Under the pieces are notes generated by a model. The model saw only the letters and a program-made list of their open reading frames with translations, made no database searches and was not told where the DNA came from. Shown here one piece after another: positions 17,658 to 26,666 of a DNA stretch of 64,000 bases. The stretch lies in contig JAGXHA010000099.1 of the NCBI GenBank assembly GCA_024636475.1, positions 34,014-98,013 on the forward strand, in the 5' to 3' direction. Source of the DNA: Roseobacter sp. GTDB lineage: Bacteria > Pseudomonadota > Alphaproteobacteria > Rhodobacterales > Rhodobacteraceae. The first letter of the stretch is position 1. Each line of letters opens with the position of its first letter. The position numbers were made by a program, and so were the translations under genes.

Positions 17658-20600
17658 GGGCAAAATTGAAGGTCGGGCTGGTGTCTACCTGCCCCAAACT
17701 GTTCAGGCTGACGCCGAAATAATCCAGATCCGAAATATTCTGTCCGTTTTCGCTGTACAGAAAGCTTTTCAACTTGAACGGCAGCAACGCCAGCAAACTG
17801 TCGTCCTCGGTGCGCTGTTTGGTTGCACCAAAATCAAAGCGCAAATTACCAGGCGCAAACGTCATCGACAGATCTTGCGTTCTGGGCTGTGCCTTGGGCT
17901 CAAGCACAAGCTGATAGCTCATCTCGATCCCCAGGTCGGCAAAGGACAATTTCTCGAAACTGAACATATCAAGGAAATCAAGTTGATTGAATTCCATGCT
18001 GCCCCAGATTGCAAAGCGCGAACTGATCGTGCTTGTCGTGGCGTTCCCGCTTTCTTCTTCCGTGGCAGAAAACTGGACTTTGTCGAATGTGATCTTTTTC
18101 AGATAAGTGTTGCTGTCAAAGGAAAACTCATACGTTTTTTTCGCGATAAACGAATAGGTTTGCGCCCCGTCATGTTCGGAATAACTACCGTTTATCTTGA
18201 TGATGTTGTCTTTGGGAGGGGCGTCCGCGTTCAGCTCTCCTAGGTTTACGCCAACGGCAAACAGGTTGTTCACGCTTAGATCGACCTCGGCATCGAAACT
18301 GCTAAGCGCATTGTTTTCAAACAAGGCACGCAGGTAGATCACCTTGAAACCATAGCAGGTCAGCCCGTCTTTACCGCACGGATAGATACTGCCTAGCATC
18401 TCCAGATCGCGGGCCAGACCGGCGTCAGACTGGGTCTGCAAGGACGTCGTGCTGGCCCCTGAATCCTCATAATCCACCAGCGCAAATATCGAACTGGAAT
18501 CAAGCGTGACGCTGTCCCCCTTGCCAGTGTCCGAGATGGAAACACCCACGTGATGCGCCCGAAATGCATCGACGTTGCTGACGGTCTGACCACTTTCATC
18601 ATCGCGCACCATACCGCCCATCAGCGCTTTGATCACCGCGGGCAGGTCTTGCAGATCAAGCGCAGTATTCAGCGCCAGAAGCCCTGTAAACTGTGGGTCA
18701 TTCACGACCTGAACAAAGTTATAATAGATCGAGGAATGACCCTCTTTATCAACCGCCGCCTCAGCCTCTGTGATGATCTTGAGGATATCTTGCTGGCGCG
18801 TATCCGGATCAGACGAAAAGGTATGGGCGGCCTCCCAGATCGACTGGTCTTGGGCCAATTCCTTGATGGATTTATCGCGAAAGAATTTCAGGATGATAAT
18901 CGGCGGAACGCCATCAGGGTCAGTGCCCTTCAAGCGTAAATCAAAGAACCAATCGGCCAGCTCGACCGTGGCGTCTGCCGCATCGAAGGTGAACAAGGGG
19001 GCCGCATCAAAGGTGTCTTGGTCAATGACCATAAATATCTGGTTTTGATAAAGCGCCGATCGGATCGCATCGCCCATATTCTGAAACTGAAGCGTTCTTT
19101 TCGTCGTTTTACCACTGATCGCAAAAGATGTTTCCCGCCAAATGCTGTTCGTATCAAAACCCCCTACAAGGCCCAATGGCGTCATGTTCTGGATCAGATC
19201 GTCTGTCTCGGCCGCCTGTGACGCCACCACCATCGGTGCAAAGCTGCGGGCCGGATTGGCGGTGCTTAAAACCTGGCGCCGCGCAGGGTTGATTGCCTTG
19301 CTTTCAAGAAGCTGGAACGGTGCGGCATCGGCTTTTGACAGGTTGTCTAGCCCCCCATAAGCCACAAGCGGCACAAGCGGGCTGGGCTGCAAAGCCGCTT
19401 GAGATCCAAGTGCGGGCCAAGCTGCAATTGGTTTGAACTTTAGCTTGTAGGCATCATAACCGGTAGTCTCGCCCCCCGTTTGACCATCATCTTCATAGAT
19501 TGGGCTACCCTGCGGTTGACTGAAATAGGTGTTCTGCGCAGCCGCCGAAGACAGGCTGACCCACGATGTTGTCGCATCCCCACCCAGATAGCGCGGAAGG
19601 CTTTTGGCGGTTGCGGGCTGATTGACCATCTGGGCTGGTTGCAGCGGCCAAAAGTGCAAGACATCACCGTCCCCAAAAGAGAAGACTTCGGTCGAAGAAT
19701 AGCCGCAGATCATCTCTCCCGCTGCGGCTTCGCCGTTTTGCGACAGGGTTAACGCACCCATGGGTGTCAGATAATACGCTTGCTGCTGGCCCGTCGCCGT
19801 AACCGGACGGTCAGCCAAAACAAAACGCGTGCTGACCTTTTGTGGGTCCTGCGTGCCGTCACGCGGCGTAAGGCTGATCTGCCGCCCCAGCGTTGTCACC
19901 AATCCAGACAAGAGCGCCTTGTCGGTCAGCTCGAAATAGGTGCGTGTCGGATCAAGTTGCTGCGCGGGATCGGCAAAAGCAGTCACCCCCAGCTTGTCCC
20001 CCGATCCGCCAGACAGAAACGTAGGATAGCGCAACGCCAGCAAATCCTGGCCGCCTTGCACGGGCCCGAAATACATCGGCCCGGTTTCAAACGCAGCCTG
20101 ATCATCAAGATCAAGCGACAGGTCGGTGCGCATCACACCCGGCGTTGGGCCGGTCAGCGGGATGATCAAATCTCCCGTTGGAATTATCTGGCGCGCAGTT
20201 CCTCCGGCCGGGCTTGGCAGCCAGCTGACTGTCACCTGAGACCCGACAATAAGGTTTGCGATATGAAAGGTTGAAGTCGCTTCGTTGTAGGTAACATCGA
20301 CCCGCTGGTTCGACGGCTGCATCACCCGGAAAATGATGTTTCGGAACGCAAAATCCTGCCCGCCATTCAGGGTCTGTGAGCCGCCCGATCCGGTAACGCT
20401 TAGAAAGCCAAGTCCGCCGCCGTCCGCCTTGAAAAACCCAAATCTGCGGTTCGAGACATTCTTCATCTGGGTTTTTATCTGATCGCTGAACCCCGACCAT
20501 GCGGTGCCACGGTCTGCCGCCGGAAAGAACGCATAATACGAATCCGCATTGGTAAAACTTGTGCCAAGATTGATCTTGTCGGGCCTTTGGTTGCCGTAAA

Positions 20601-20682
20601 GCAATGCGCCCCAAGTCGCTTTCTGGGGTTGCGAAGGATCAACAAGATAAAGACCTGTATCTGCAAACTGGTAAAGTTCCAT
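17650..20682 (-). CDS. Giant beta-rich protein of unknown function (1010 residues)
   Basis: I do not recognise this protein. It starts M-E-L-Y-Q-F-A-D-T-G-L-Y-L-V-D and has no signal peptide or membrane segment. It is rich in Gly, Ser, Thr, Asp and Gln, with predicted short strands throughout. The last 250 residues contain several K-x-T-Y-E-F-S-F-D-type strand pairs. Ribosome-binding sequence AAAAGGA lies ahead of the ATG. It follows the two small paralogous genes on the same strand (57 bp gap) and probably continues into the 2273-residue frame through a +1 change, giving about 3300 residues in all. A structural, adhesive or cargo role is conceivable, but nothing visible proves one. Confidence 0.75.
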   Translation of the reverse strand: MELYQFADTGLYLVDPSQPQKATWGALLYGNQRPDKINLGTSFTNADSYYAFFPAADRGTAWSGFSDQIKTQMKNVSNRRFGFFKADGGGLGFLSVTGSGGSQTLNGGQDFAFRNIIFRVMQPSNQRVDVTYNEATSTFHIANLIVGSQVTVSWLPSPAGGTARQIIPTGDLIIPLTGPTPGVMRTDLSLDLDDQAAFETGPMYFGPVQGGQDLLALRYPTFLSGGSGDKLGVTAFADPAQQLDPTRTYFELTDKALLSGLVTTLGRQISLTPRDGTQDPQKVSTRFVLADRPVTATGQQQAYYLTPMGALTLSQNGEAAAGEMICGYSSTEVFSFGDGDVLHFWPLQPAQMVNQPATAKSLPRYLGGDATTSWVSLSSAAAQNTYFSQPQGSPIYEDDGQTGGETTGYDAYKLKFKPIAAWPALGSQAALQPSPLVPLVAYGGLDNLSKADAAPFQLLESKAINPARRQVLSTANPARSFAPMVVASQAAETDDLIQNMTPLGLVGGFDTNSIWRETSFAISGKTTKRTLQFQNMGDAIRSALYQNQIFMVIDQDTFDAAPLFTFDAADATVELADWFFDLRLKGTDPDGVPPIIILKFFRDKSIKELAQDQSIWEAAHTFSSDPDTRQQDILKIITEAEAAVDKEGHSSIYYNFVQVVNDPQFTGLLALNTALDLQDLPAVIKALMGGMVRDDESGQTVSNVDAFRAHHVGVSISDTGKGDSVTLDSSSIFALVDYEDSGASTTSLQTQSDAGLARDLEMLGSIYPCGKDGLTCYGFKVIYLRALFENNALSSFDAEVDLSVNNLFAVGVNLGELNADAPPKDNIIKINGSYSEHDGAQTYSFIAKKTYEFSFDSNTYLKKITFDKVQFSATEEESGNATTSTISSRFAIWGSMEFNQLDFLDMFSFEKLSFADLGIEMSYQLVLEPKAQPRTQDLSMTFAPGNLRFDFGATKQRTEDDSLLALLPFKLKSFLYSENGQNISDLDYFGVSLNSLGQVDTSPTFNFALI

Positions 20683-20739
20683 TACATATTCCTTTTAATA
20701 CAATGTACCCGCTTGGCGGAAAAGGCAGGTCGATAAGGG

Positions 20740-21522
20740 CTATTTGGTTTGTTTCGTAAAAATTGATTTAAGGCGCTTTGGGCTAAGTGGACGCACAATG
20801 GTTTTAACGGCAACTTTGCTTGAAACTAAAAAAGCCGAGATCACCGAAATCCCCTGCAAGCCAATTTGCCCATTCAAGGAATTGCGAAGGCTATCTGCCG
20901 ACATCCATACCCAGGTCTGACCATCCCCTTTGAGCGCAGGATCGACAAAAGTCTGATAGGGTATCTCTTGAATATCGACAGCGCCTTTGGCGTTGGCGGT
21001 GGGGCCAAACTTTTGTACCTGACCGTCAAAAAGGCCCGTGGCTTTATTGACCACCCGAACAATCGCACCCGCCCTGCGCATCTCGAAGCTCAGGAACTGG
21101 CTGGTTTTGTCGACAAGGGATAGCTGGCTCCAGCCGTCTGGGGGCACGGCGTGATATCGTGTATATTTAGGAAGATCGCGTAGCTGCCCATCGGCAGGCA
21201 GCACAGCGTTTATCAACCCTTTGGTATTGGTCGGCATCGTGGTGCTGACAAGAACCACATCAACCGAGGCTGCGCTTGTAGCGCCCAAAGAAAGCGTCAG
21301 AAAATCCGTGTCCGTCCCAGAAACAAAAGCCAGCGCAGCCGGGCCCTGATCACCTGTTGTTCCGGGCAAAGTGACATGCGTCGGAGGGGCTTCATTGCTC
21401 CACACCACGATCACATCCGCGATCTGGTCGTTTTGCGATGAGTTGTACAATAGCGCGACATACAATTCTCCTTTGGCCAAGACAGCACATCGGGCGGACT
21501 GCCCGCCCTGCAACGTCACCAA
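20740..21522 (-). CDS. Hypothetical protein, paralogue of the gene at 21630, 5' end uncertain
   Basis: The first usable start in this frame is TTG at 21522, which has no good ribosome-binding site. The protein aligns with the 243-residue neighbour along its whole length; shared blocks include N-S-x-Q-N-D, F-V-S-G-T-D-T, K-F/M-G-P-T-A-N and G-D-G-x-x-W-V-W-M-x-A-D-S. Similarity already exists upstream of the TTG: I-D-W-N-D-G-R corresponds to V-N-W-N-G-G-Q in the paralogue. That part lies between 21522 and an in-frame TAG at 21556-21558. An AGGAGG sits right there, and an ATG at 21568 would enter the frame if one T near 21541 were skipped. A basic C-terminal tail of about 35 residues (K-R-L-K-S-I-F-T-K-Q-T-K) is unique to this copy. 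The function is unknown. Confidence 0.7.
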   Translation of the reverse strand: MVTLQGGQSARCAVLAKGELYVALLYNSSQNDQIADVIVVWSNEAPPTHVTLPGTTGDQGPAALAFVSGTDTDFLTLSLGATSAASVDVVLVSTTMPTNTKGLINAVLPADGQLRDLPKYTRYHAVPPDGWSQLSLVDKTSQFLSFEMRRAGAIVRVVNKATGLFDGQVQKFGPTANAKGAVDIQEIPYQTFVDPALKGDGQTWVWMSADSLRNSLNGQIGLQGISVISAFLVSSKVAVKTIVRPLSPKRLKSIFTKQTK

Positions 21523-21629
21523 CCGACCATCATTCCAATCAATCGTCGAAGCGTCCTACCTCCTGCATCAGGCGATGCCGGGCGCTTGAAAACGCCGGCA
21601 TCACCACTTTGCCAACACCGCAGAGCGGA

Positions 21630-22361
21630 TTAGAGGCTTTGCAGCGAAATCGTTGATTGGCTGGAGTTATCCGGGCTGTCCGCGTTCATCCACACCCACT
21701 GTGTGCCGTCGCCTTGCAGGTTTTCGTCAACAGACTGAATGGTCGCATTCGTTGTGACGACTGCATTCGCAACATTCGCAGTCGGACCCATTTTGACAAT
21801 CTGCCCATCAAGCAAGCCGTTACTGGTCTCGTTCACGACGAAAACGGTTGCCTTTGACTGACGGAATTGCACGGAAATAAACTGTGTCACTGTGCTGACG
21901 ATGGTCAGTTGATGCCAGCTGGCCGGTGGCACGTTGTAATAGCGGCGATACTTGTCAAACGGATGCGGTGCCCCGTCAATCTCCAGATGCTCGTTATCCA
22001 GCCCAGAAGTATCCGTTGGCATGCTGACGCTGCCCAGCCAAATCTCGACCTGCGCGATCCCGCTGTTTGACGGTAAAGACACCGAAACCGTCTGAGTGTC
22101 GGTGCCGGAAACAAAGCCGACAGATGCACTGCCTGCATTTGCGGTTGTCCCGGGGATGGTAATCTTGACGGGGGGCTGGCTGTTTGACCAAACCACACTG
22201 ACGGCTGCGTTATTGTCATTTTGTGCAGAGTTATAGACAAAAATACCGTATAGCTGACCTGGTCTAAGGGTCGTGCATTGCGCGGTCTCTCCGGCACGCA
22301 ATGTGATGCGCTGCCCGCCGTTCCAATTCACGGCATTGGCTGAAAGAACCAGAAAACTCAT
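21630..22361 (-). CDS. Hypothetical protein, intact paralogue heading the giant-protein locus
   Basis: The 243-residue protein begins M-S-F-L-V-L-S-A-N-A-V-N-W and has no signal peptide or membrane helix. It is mostly short beta strands separated by Gly, Asn and Ser, with a central K-Y-R-R-Y-Y-N-V-P-P motif (K-Y-T-R-Y-H-A-V-P-P in the sister gene). AAGGAGA lies about 8 bases ahead of the ATG, so the start is secure. It is the first gene of the minus-strand locus running to 10770 and follows a long AT-rich spacer that probably holds the promoter. I do not recognise the family. Confidence 0.8.
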   Translation of the reverse strand: MSFLVLSANAVNWNGGQRITLRAGETAQCTTLRPGQLYGIFVYNSAQNDNNAAVSVVWSNSQPPVKITIPGTTANAGSASVGFVSGTDTQTVSVSLPSNSGIAQVEIWLGSVSMPTDTSGLDNEHLEIDGAPHPFDKYRRYYNVPPASWHQLTIVSTVTQFISVQFRQSKATVFVVNETSNGLLDGQIVKMGPTANVANAVVTTNATIQSVDENLQGDGTQWVWMNADSPDNSSQSTISLQSL

Positions 22362-22655
22362 GTAATTATCTCCTTATTTAAAATTTTGTCACACGAAAAA
22401 GTCTTAAAAAAACAAGGTATTTTAAAAAAATAACACACACTAAAACGCGTGAAGTTAGCGCCCATTAAAATCAGGCATGCATAACTATAGGTTGCATCTT
22501 TTAATTTTATCAAGAAGAAAGATTCGAAAAAATCACTTGCTTATTGTGATTTAAGTTACGCAAGGTAAGCACGGTCAGCCTATTGCTCTATTAACTATCT
22601 GTAATTGAATATGGATTACGGCAAGAAAGCTTTTGAAGCCCAAAATCGATTCGCC
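22362..22655. other. AT-rich spacer upstream of the giant-protein locus
   Basis: These roughly 290 bases are strongly AT-rich (runs such as AAAAAAAC, TTTTAAAAAAAT and TTTTAATTTTATC) in a window that is otherwise GC-rich. No reading frame or RNA gene is visible. The spacer separates the IalB-like gene from the four-gene locus on the same strand and should contain its promoter, but no single promoter stands out. Confidence 0.6.
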
Positions 22656-22688
22656 AAAAATAAAAGGCCTCGCCTGGGGCGAGACCTT
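22656..22688 (-). terminator. Terminator of the IalB-like gene
   Basis: Read on the minus strand, AAGGTCTCGCC (22688-22678) pairs with GGCGAGGCCTT (22674-22664) around a three-base loop with one mismatch, and is followed by a U-rich tract (TTTTATTTTT, 22665-22656). This is a good intrinsic terminator 20 bp behind the stop at 22709. Confidence 0.75.
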
Positions 22689-22708
22689 GAAGACCAATAA
22701 AAATCGAT

Positions 22709-23239
22709 TCAGCCGCCGCAGCGCTTTGCCGCATCTTCAACCGATGCCGTAAATCCCAAAAGCGAAAAAGTGTCTTTCGTCTGGGTGCCACGACCGGACC
22801 GACCGGTCAGAACCGCATCAGCACCACGCTTCATCGCAGTGATGATCTTGTTGTCGTCATCCGTGGTTGCAGGCCAAGCCCACTCGCCTTCGGTAAACAA
22901 CTCAAACGTGGTCCCGCCGATGTCCATATTGACCGTGGATCCGGATGCAAAAGGATAGCCGCCCGTAAAGGCAACCTGTCCCTTGGCTCCTGCACTTGGA
23001 CGGTAGAACACCATTAACAGCGTCTGGCCACGGTTGACGGCCACAACACGTCCATCACGGGAATTTACGCTCGACTTTGGCGTAGAGACACCCCAACACT
23101 CCGTGGGATTATCTTCGACGAAAACACTCCAATCAGTTTCTGCCCCAACGCGGTTTGTGCTTTGCGCCTGCGCCAATGCACCGCCCACAGCCAGCCCTGT
23201 AATTGCCGCTGCTAAACCAATCGTCTTAAAATTTATCAT
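22709..23239 (-). CDS. Exported protein of the invasion-associated locus B (IalB) type
   Basis: The 176-residue product has a signal peptide (M-I-N-F-K-T-I-G-L then a hydrophobic stretch, cleavage near A-L-A-Q-A, residues 21-25). The mature part starts with D-W-S-V-F, then P-T-E-C-W-G-V-S-T-P-K, and ends with a second Cys in K-R-C-G-G. That spacing matches small periplasmic IalB-like proteins common in alphaproteobacteria; the two cysteines may form a disulfide. Despite the name, most relatives are in free-living bacteria and their role is unclear. It is a single gene with its own terminator. Confidence 0.7.
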   Translation of the reverse strand: MINFKTIGLAAAITGLAVGGALAQAQSTNRVGAETDWSVFVEDNPTECWGVSTPKSSVNSRDGRVVAVNRGQTLLMVFYRPSAGAKGQVAFTGGYPFASGSTVNMDIGGTTFELFTEGEWAWPATTDDDNKIITAMKRGADAVLTGRSGRGTQTKDTFSLLGFTASVEDAAKRCGG

Positions 23240-23414
23240 CTACTTGGGCCTCCAGCCGCCATTATCCTCAACATTCTTACAACTCCTCTGGCTGCCTTTC
23301 GGGAGGCGCTCTTTTAAAGGACCTGTATTTCTCAAGACAACAAGCATAATAACGCCAAACAGGCGACCTGCGAAACCCTGATTGGCAGGAATTCGCCCAA
23401 GAAAAGGATGAAAC

Positions 23415-24395
23415 ATGACCCAACCAGCCCCCTTTGCAGAAATTTGGCGCGGCGCTTTCCTTGAAAGTGTGCATTCGGGTCATGCTGTTGTGTGTGACGA
23501 CAGCGGTCAAATCGTTGAGGCATGGGGGGATCCAGAGAAAGTTGTCCTGCCGCGTTCTTCCGCGAAAATGATTCAGGCCTTACCCCTTATCCGGTCAGGT
23601 GCCGCTGACGCAGCGGGGCTAGGCCCGCAACATCTGGCCTTGGCCTGCGCGTCACATCAGGCTGCCAGATTGCATACTGGTATCGTGGGGCAATGGCTGG
23701 AAAACCTGGGCCTTTCCGACAGCGACTTTCGCTGTGGCTCCGCCGTTCCTGGTGACCAAAGCGCCCGCGACGCACTGATCCGGGCTTTTGAACAACCTTG
23801 TCAGATCCATCATGAATGTTCCGGCAAACACGCCGGCTTTCTGACGGTGAACAAGCATCTGGGCGGCCGCGCAGACTACGAGAAGCCTGATCATCCCGTT
23901 CAAAAGGCCTGTCTTGAAGCACTTGAGGATGTCACGGGCCTTACATCTCCAGGCTACGGAATTGATGGCTGCTCTGTCCCGAACTTTGCAACATCACTTC
24001 ACGGCATGGCGCGTGCAATGGCGCGGTTTGCAGCTGCCCCCGAAGGCTCTGCCGAAGCCCGCTTGCATCAGGCCATGCGCCTGCATCCCGAACTGGTCGC
24101 TGGTGAAACCCGTGCGTGCACTGATCTCATGCGTGCCATGAACGGCAAGGTCGCGATCAAAACAGGTGCGGAAGGATTCTTTGTGGCGATTTTGCCAGAA
24201 CAGAAACTCGGCGTTGCGCTCAAAGCTTCCTGCGGAACAACCCGCGCAGCCAACTGTGCGATCGCGTCAATTCTTGTAAAACTCGGCGCTTTGGACCCGA
24301 ACCATCCAGAGGCCCTGAAATACCGCAACGCCCCCATCGTGAATCGTCGCGGTATCATCACAGGCAGCCTAAAGCCTGCCGCAAGCTTCACCTGA
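23415..24395 (+). CDS. L-asparaginase, rhizobial (type II) family
   Basis: The protein has 326 residues and the features of the asparaginase family described from Rhizobium etli, which is unrelated to the E. coli enzymes: P-R-S-S-A-K-M-I-Q-A-L-P near residue 45, H-H-E-C-S-G-K-H-A-G-F at about 132-142, and G-Y-G-I-D-G-C-S-V-P-N at about 180. The Ser-Lys pair and Cys residues in these motifs form the active site of the family. No signal peptide is present, so it acts in the cytoplasm on L-asparagine. It stands alone between the IalB-like gene and serB, with a hairpin behind it. Confidence 0.87.
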   Translation: MTQPAPFAEIWRGAFLESVHSGHAVVCDDSGQIVEAWGDPEKVVLPRSSAKMIQALPLIRSGAADAAGLGPQHLALACASHQAARLHTGIVGQWLENLGLSDSDFRCGSAVPGDQSARDALIRAFEQPCQIHHECSGKHAGFLTVNKHLGGRADYEKPDHPVQKACLEALEDVTGLTSPGYGIDGCSVPNFATSLHGMARAMARFAAAPEGSAEARLHQAMRLHPELVAGETRACTDLMRAMNGKVAIKTGAEGFFVAILPEQKLGVALKASCGTTRAANCAIASILVKLGALDPNHPEALKYRNAPIVNRRGIITGSLKPAASFT

Positions 24396-24413
24396 AAACC
24401 AAGCTGGCCCTAT

Positions 24414-24456
24414 TTCCAAATGGTTTAAAATCCCGGGGTATGGGGCAGCGCCCCAT
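24414..24456. repeat. Intergenic repeat motif plus hairpin, copy 1
   Basis: TTCCAAATGG (24414-24423) followed by TAAAATCCCGGGG (24426-24438) and the hairpin ATGGGGC / GCCCCAT (24440-24446 and 24450-24456). It lies between the convergent asparaginase and serB genes. The same opening motif occurs at 29212, also between convergent genes, so this looks like a recurring terminator-associated element. Confidence 0.6.
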
Positions 24457-24469
24457 GCACATTTCGTCC

Positions 24470-25351
24470 CTAGACGACAAAATCGTCTTTCGCATAGCCC
24501 TGAACATACAAAAGCGCCGTTAAATCACCAAAGTTGATCCGCACATCGCATTCGGCAGCAACCGCAGGCTTGGCATGTAGTGCAACCCCCATGCCAGCGC
24601 GGTGCAACATCCCCAGATCATTCGCCCCATCACCAACGGCGATAACATCGGCTTCACTCAGCCCAAGCCTTGCTGTGATCTGCTCCAGCGCATCGACTTT
24701 GGCCTGTCTGCCCAGTATCGGCGTACCCACTTGGCCCGTCAGCTTTCCATCCGCAATCAACAAGGTATTTGCACGGTTTTCATCGAAACCCAACGCAGCG
24801 CCAACAGCGGCTGTAAACGCCGTGAACCCACCTGATACCAGCGCGGTATAAGCGCCGCCCGCCTTCATTGTGGCCAACAACGTCTTGCCGCCAGGCATAT
24901 GTGTAATACGCTGATCCAGAACGCGGCCAATCACGGCCCCGTCCAACCCTTCAAGCAGGCCCACACGCTCGCGCAACGCCGCTTCAAAATCCAGCTCGCC
25001 GTTCATCGCACGCGCTGTGATATCCTTGACCCGATCCCCCACGCCCGCCTCGTCGGCAAGCTCGTCAATGCATTCTTGCTGGATCATCGTGCTGTCCATA
25101 TCCGCCAACAGCATCTTCTTGCGGCGCCCCTCGGATGGCACAATCACCAGATCGACGCCCATCCCCTGACACTCTGCCCAAATGTCCCATTGGTTGCCGG
25201 GCATCCGCTTCATATCAAAGGTTGCGGCCTCATCAGGTGCCAGCCAAAACGCATCCCCACCGCCCCAGGCATTACGCAAGCTATCCACCAGCGCCGCGTC
25301 CAAATGAGGCTTCTTAGGAGAAGTTAACAAAGTTACACTATGCATCATCAT
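24470..25351 (-). CDS. serB: Phosphoserine phosphatase SerB
   Basis: SerB performs the last step of serine synthesis, hydrolysing phosphoserine. The HAD-family motifs are all present: D-M-D-S-T-M at about residue 84 (nucleophile Asp), S-G-G-F-T in the middle, and G-D-G-A-N-D near 242. Three ATGs in a row occur at 25351, 25348 and 25345, any of which could be the start, giving 291-293 residues. A further 90 codons upstream are open but have no family character and run into the serC promoter region. An N-terminal regulatory region of about 75 residues precedes the catalytic domain. It is divergent from serC-serA. Confidence 0.94.
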   Translation of the reverse strand: MMMHSVTLLTSPKKPHLDAALVDSLRNAWGGGDAFWLAPDEAATFDMKRMPGNQWDIWAECQGMGVDLVIVPSEGRRKKMLLADMDSTMIQQECIDELADEAGVGDRVKDITARAMNGELDFEAALRERVGLLEGLDGAVIGRVLDQRITHMPGGKTLLATMKAGGAYTALVSGGFTAFTAAVGAALGFDENRANTLLIADGKLTGQVGTPILGRQAKVDALEQITARLGLSEADVIAVGDGANDLGMLHRAGMGVALHAKPAVAAECDVRINFGDLTALLYVQGYAKDDFVV

Positions 25352-25501
25352 GTTTCCGATCCGCGCCAAGGCTGTCGTAAAAAGCAATTCAAGCGGCGTT
25401 CTAGCGATATTTTCCTGCTTGTGCCAGACCACGCAGACGTCTAAAGGCAGCAGTGGGACACCCTTCCCCAACGAAGGGCGCTTATCTGAAAGGGTAGCAT
25501 A

Positions 25502-26641
25502 ATGGCTATTACGACACCTACAACGCGACCAACGAATCCGCGTTTTTCTTCCGGCCCCTGCGCCAAACCCCCCGCATATGATCTGGCCAAGCTGGCAAGC
25601 GCTCCATTGGGCCGCAGCCACCGCGCCGCACCCGGCAAAGCCAAGTTGCTCGCCGCGATAGAGACGACGCGCGAGATTCTTGGCGTTCCTGCGGATTATA
25701 AAATCGGCATCGTGCCTGCATCTGACACAGGCGCATACGAGATGGCCATGTGGACCATGCTGGGCGAACGCCCCGCCGAAATGGTCGCTTGGGAATCATT
25801 CGGCGCGGGCTGGGTGACAGATGCTGTCAAACAGCTCAAAATCGAACATACCGTCCACACTGCTGACTATGGCCAGATCGTCGATATGGCACAGCTTAAC
25901 TATGACAACGATGTTTGCTTTACTTGGAACGGCACCACATCCGGTGTGCGCGTCCCAACGGGCGATGTCATTCCCGCCGATCGCAAGGGCCTGACCTTGT
26001 GCGATGCGACATCTGCTGCCTTTGCCATGGACCTGCCATGGGACAAGCTGGATGTGACCACCTTCAGCTGGCAGAAAGTGCTTGGTGGCGAAGCGGCGCA
26101 TGGCATGCTGATCCTCAGCCCGCGCGCTGTCGAGCGGTTGGAAACCTACATCCCTGCATGGCCCCTGCCCAAGATTTTCCGCCTCACCAAAGGTGGTAAA
26201 TTGATCGACGGCATCTTTAAGGGTGAAACCATCAACACGCCTTCAATGCTTTGCGTCGAAGATTACTTGCTGGCGCTGGACTGGGCGAAATCCGTTGGTG
26301 GCCTGCAAGGCCTGATCGGTCGTGCCGATGCCAATACCGCTGCGATTGCCCGATTCGTGAAAGACCATGATTGGATTGATTTTCTTGCCACTGATCCGGC
26401 GACACGATCCAACACATCTGTTTGCCTCAAGTTCACAGATGACCGGATCGCCGATGGCGCAGCATTCGCCAAAGCCGTTGCAAAACGGCTTGAGGGTGAA
26501 GATGTGGCACGCGACGTTGGTGCTTACCGCGATGCCCCTCCGGGCCTGCGAATCTGGTGCGGCGGTACGGTTGAAACCTCGGATATCGAGGCGATGCTGC
26601 CGTGGCTCGCCTGGGCTTTTGAGGCCGAAATCAACGCATAA
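25502..26641 (+). CDS. serC: Phosphoserine aminotransferase SerC
   Basis: SerC converts 3-phosphohydroxypyruvate and glutamate to phosphoserine with pyridoxal phosphate. The 379-residue protein belongs to the longer alphaproteobacterial group. The cofactor lysine lies in [10 protein letters not shown] at about residue 190, and [12 protein letters not shown] at the N-terminus is the conserved opening. It leads directly into serA 80 bp later and is divergent from serB, so all three serine-pathway enzymes sit in under 4 kb. Confidence 0.95.
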   Translation: MAITTPTTRPTNPRFSSGPCAKPPAYDLAKLASAPLGRSHRAAPGKAKLLAAIETTREILGVPADYKIGIVPASDTGAYEMAMWTMLGERPAEMVAWESFGAGWVTDAVKQLKIEHTVHTADYGQIVDMAQLNYDNDVCFTWNGTTSGVRVPTGDVIPADRKGLTLCDATSAAFAMDLPWDKLDVTTFSWQKVLGGEAAHGMLILSPRAVERLETYIPAWPLPKIFRLTKGGKLIDGIFKGETINTPSMLCVEDYLLALDWAKSVGGLQGLIGRADANTAAIARFVKDHDWIDFLATDPATRSNTSVCLKFTDDRIADGAAFAKAVAKRLEGEDVARDVGAYRDAPPGLRIWCGGTVETSDIEAMLPWLAWAFEAEINA

Positions 26642-26666
26642 TTCCGGGTTCCCCACCTTGCGCGGC

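Noticed and set aside
24470..25621. Longer SerB starting at 25621
   Set aside because: It would overlap the start of divergent serC by 120 bases and adds residues unlike the family.
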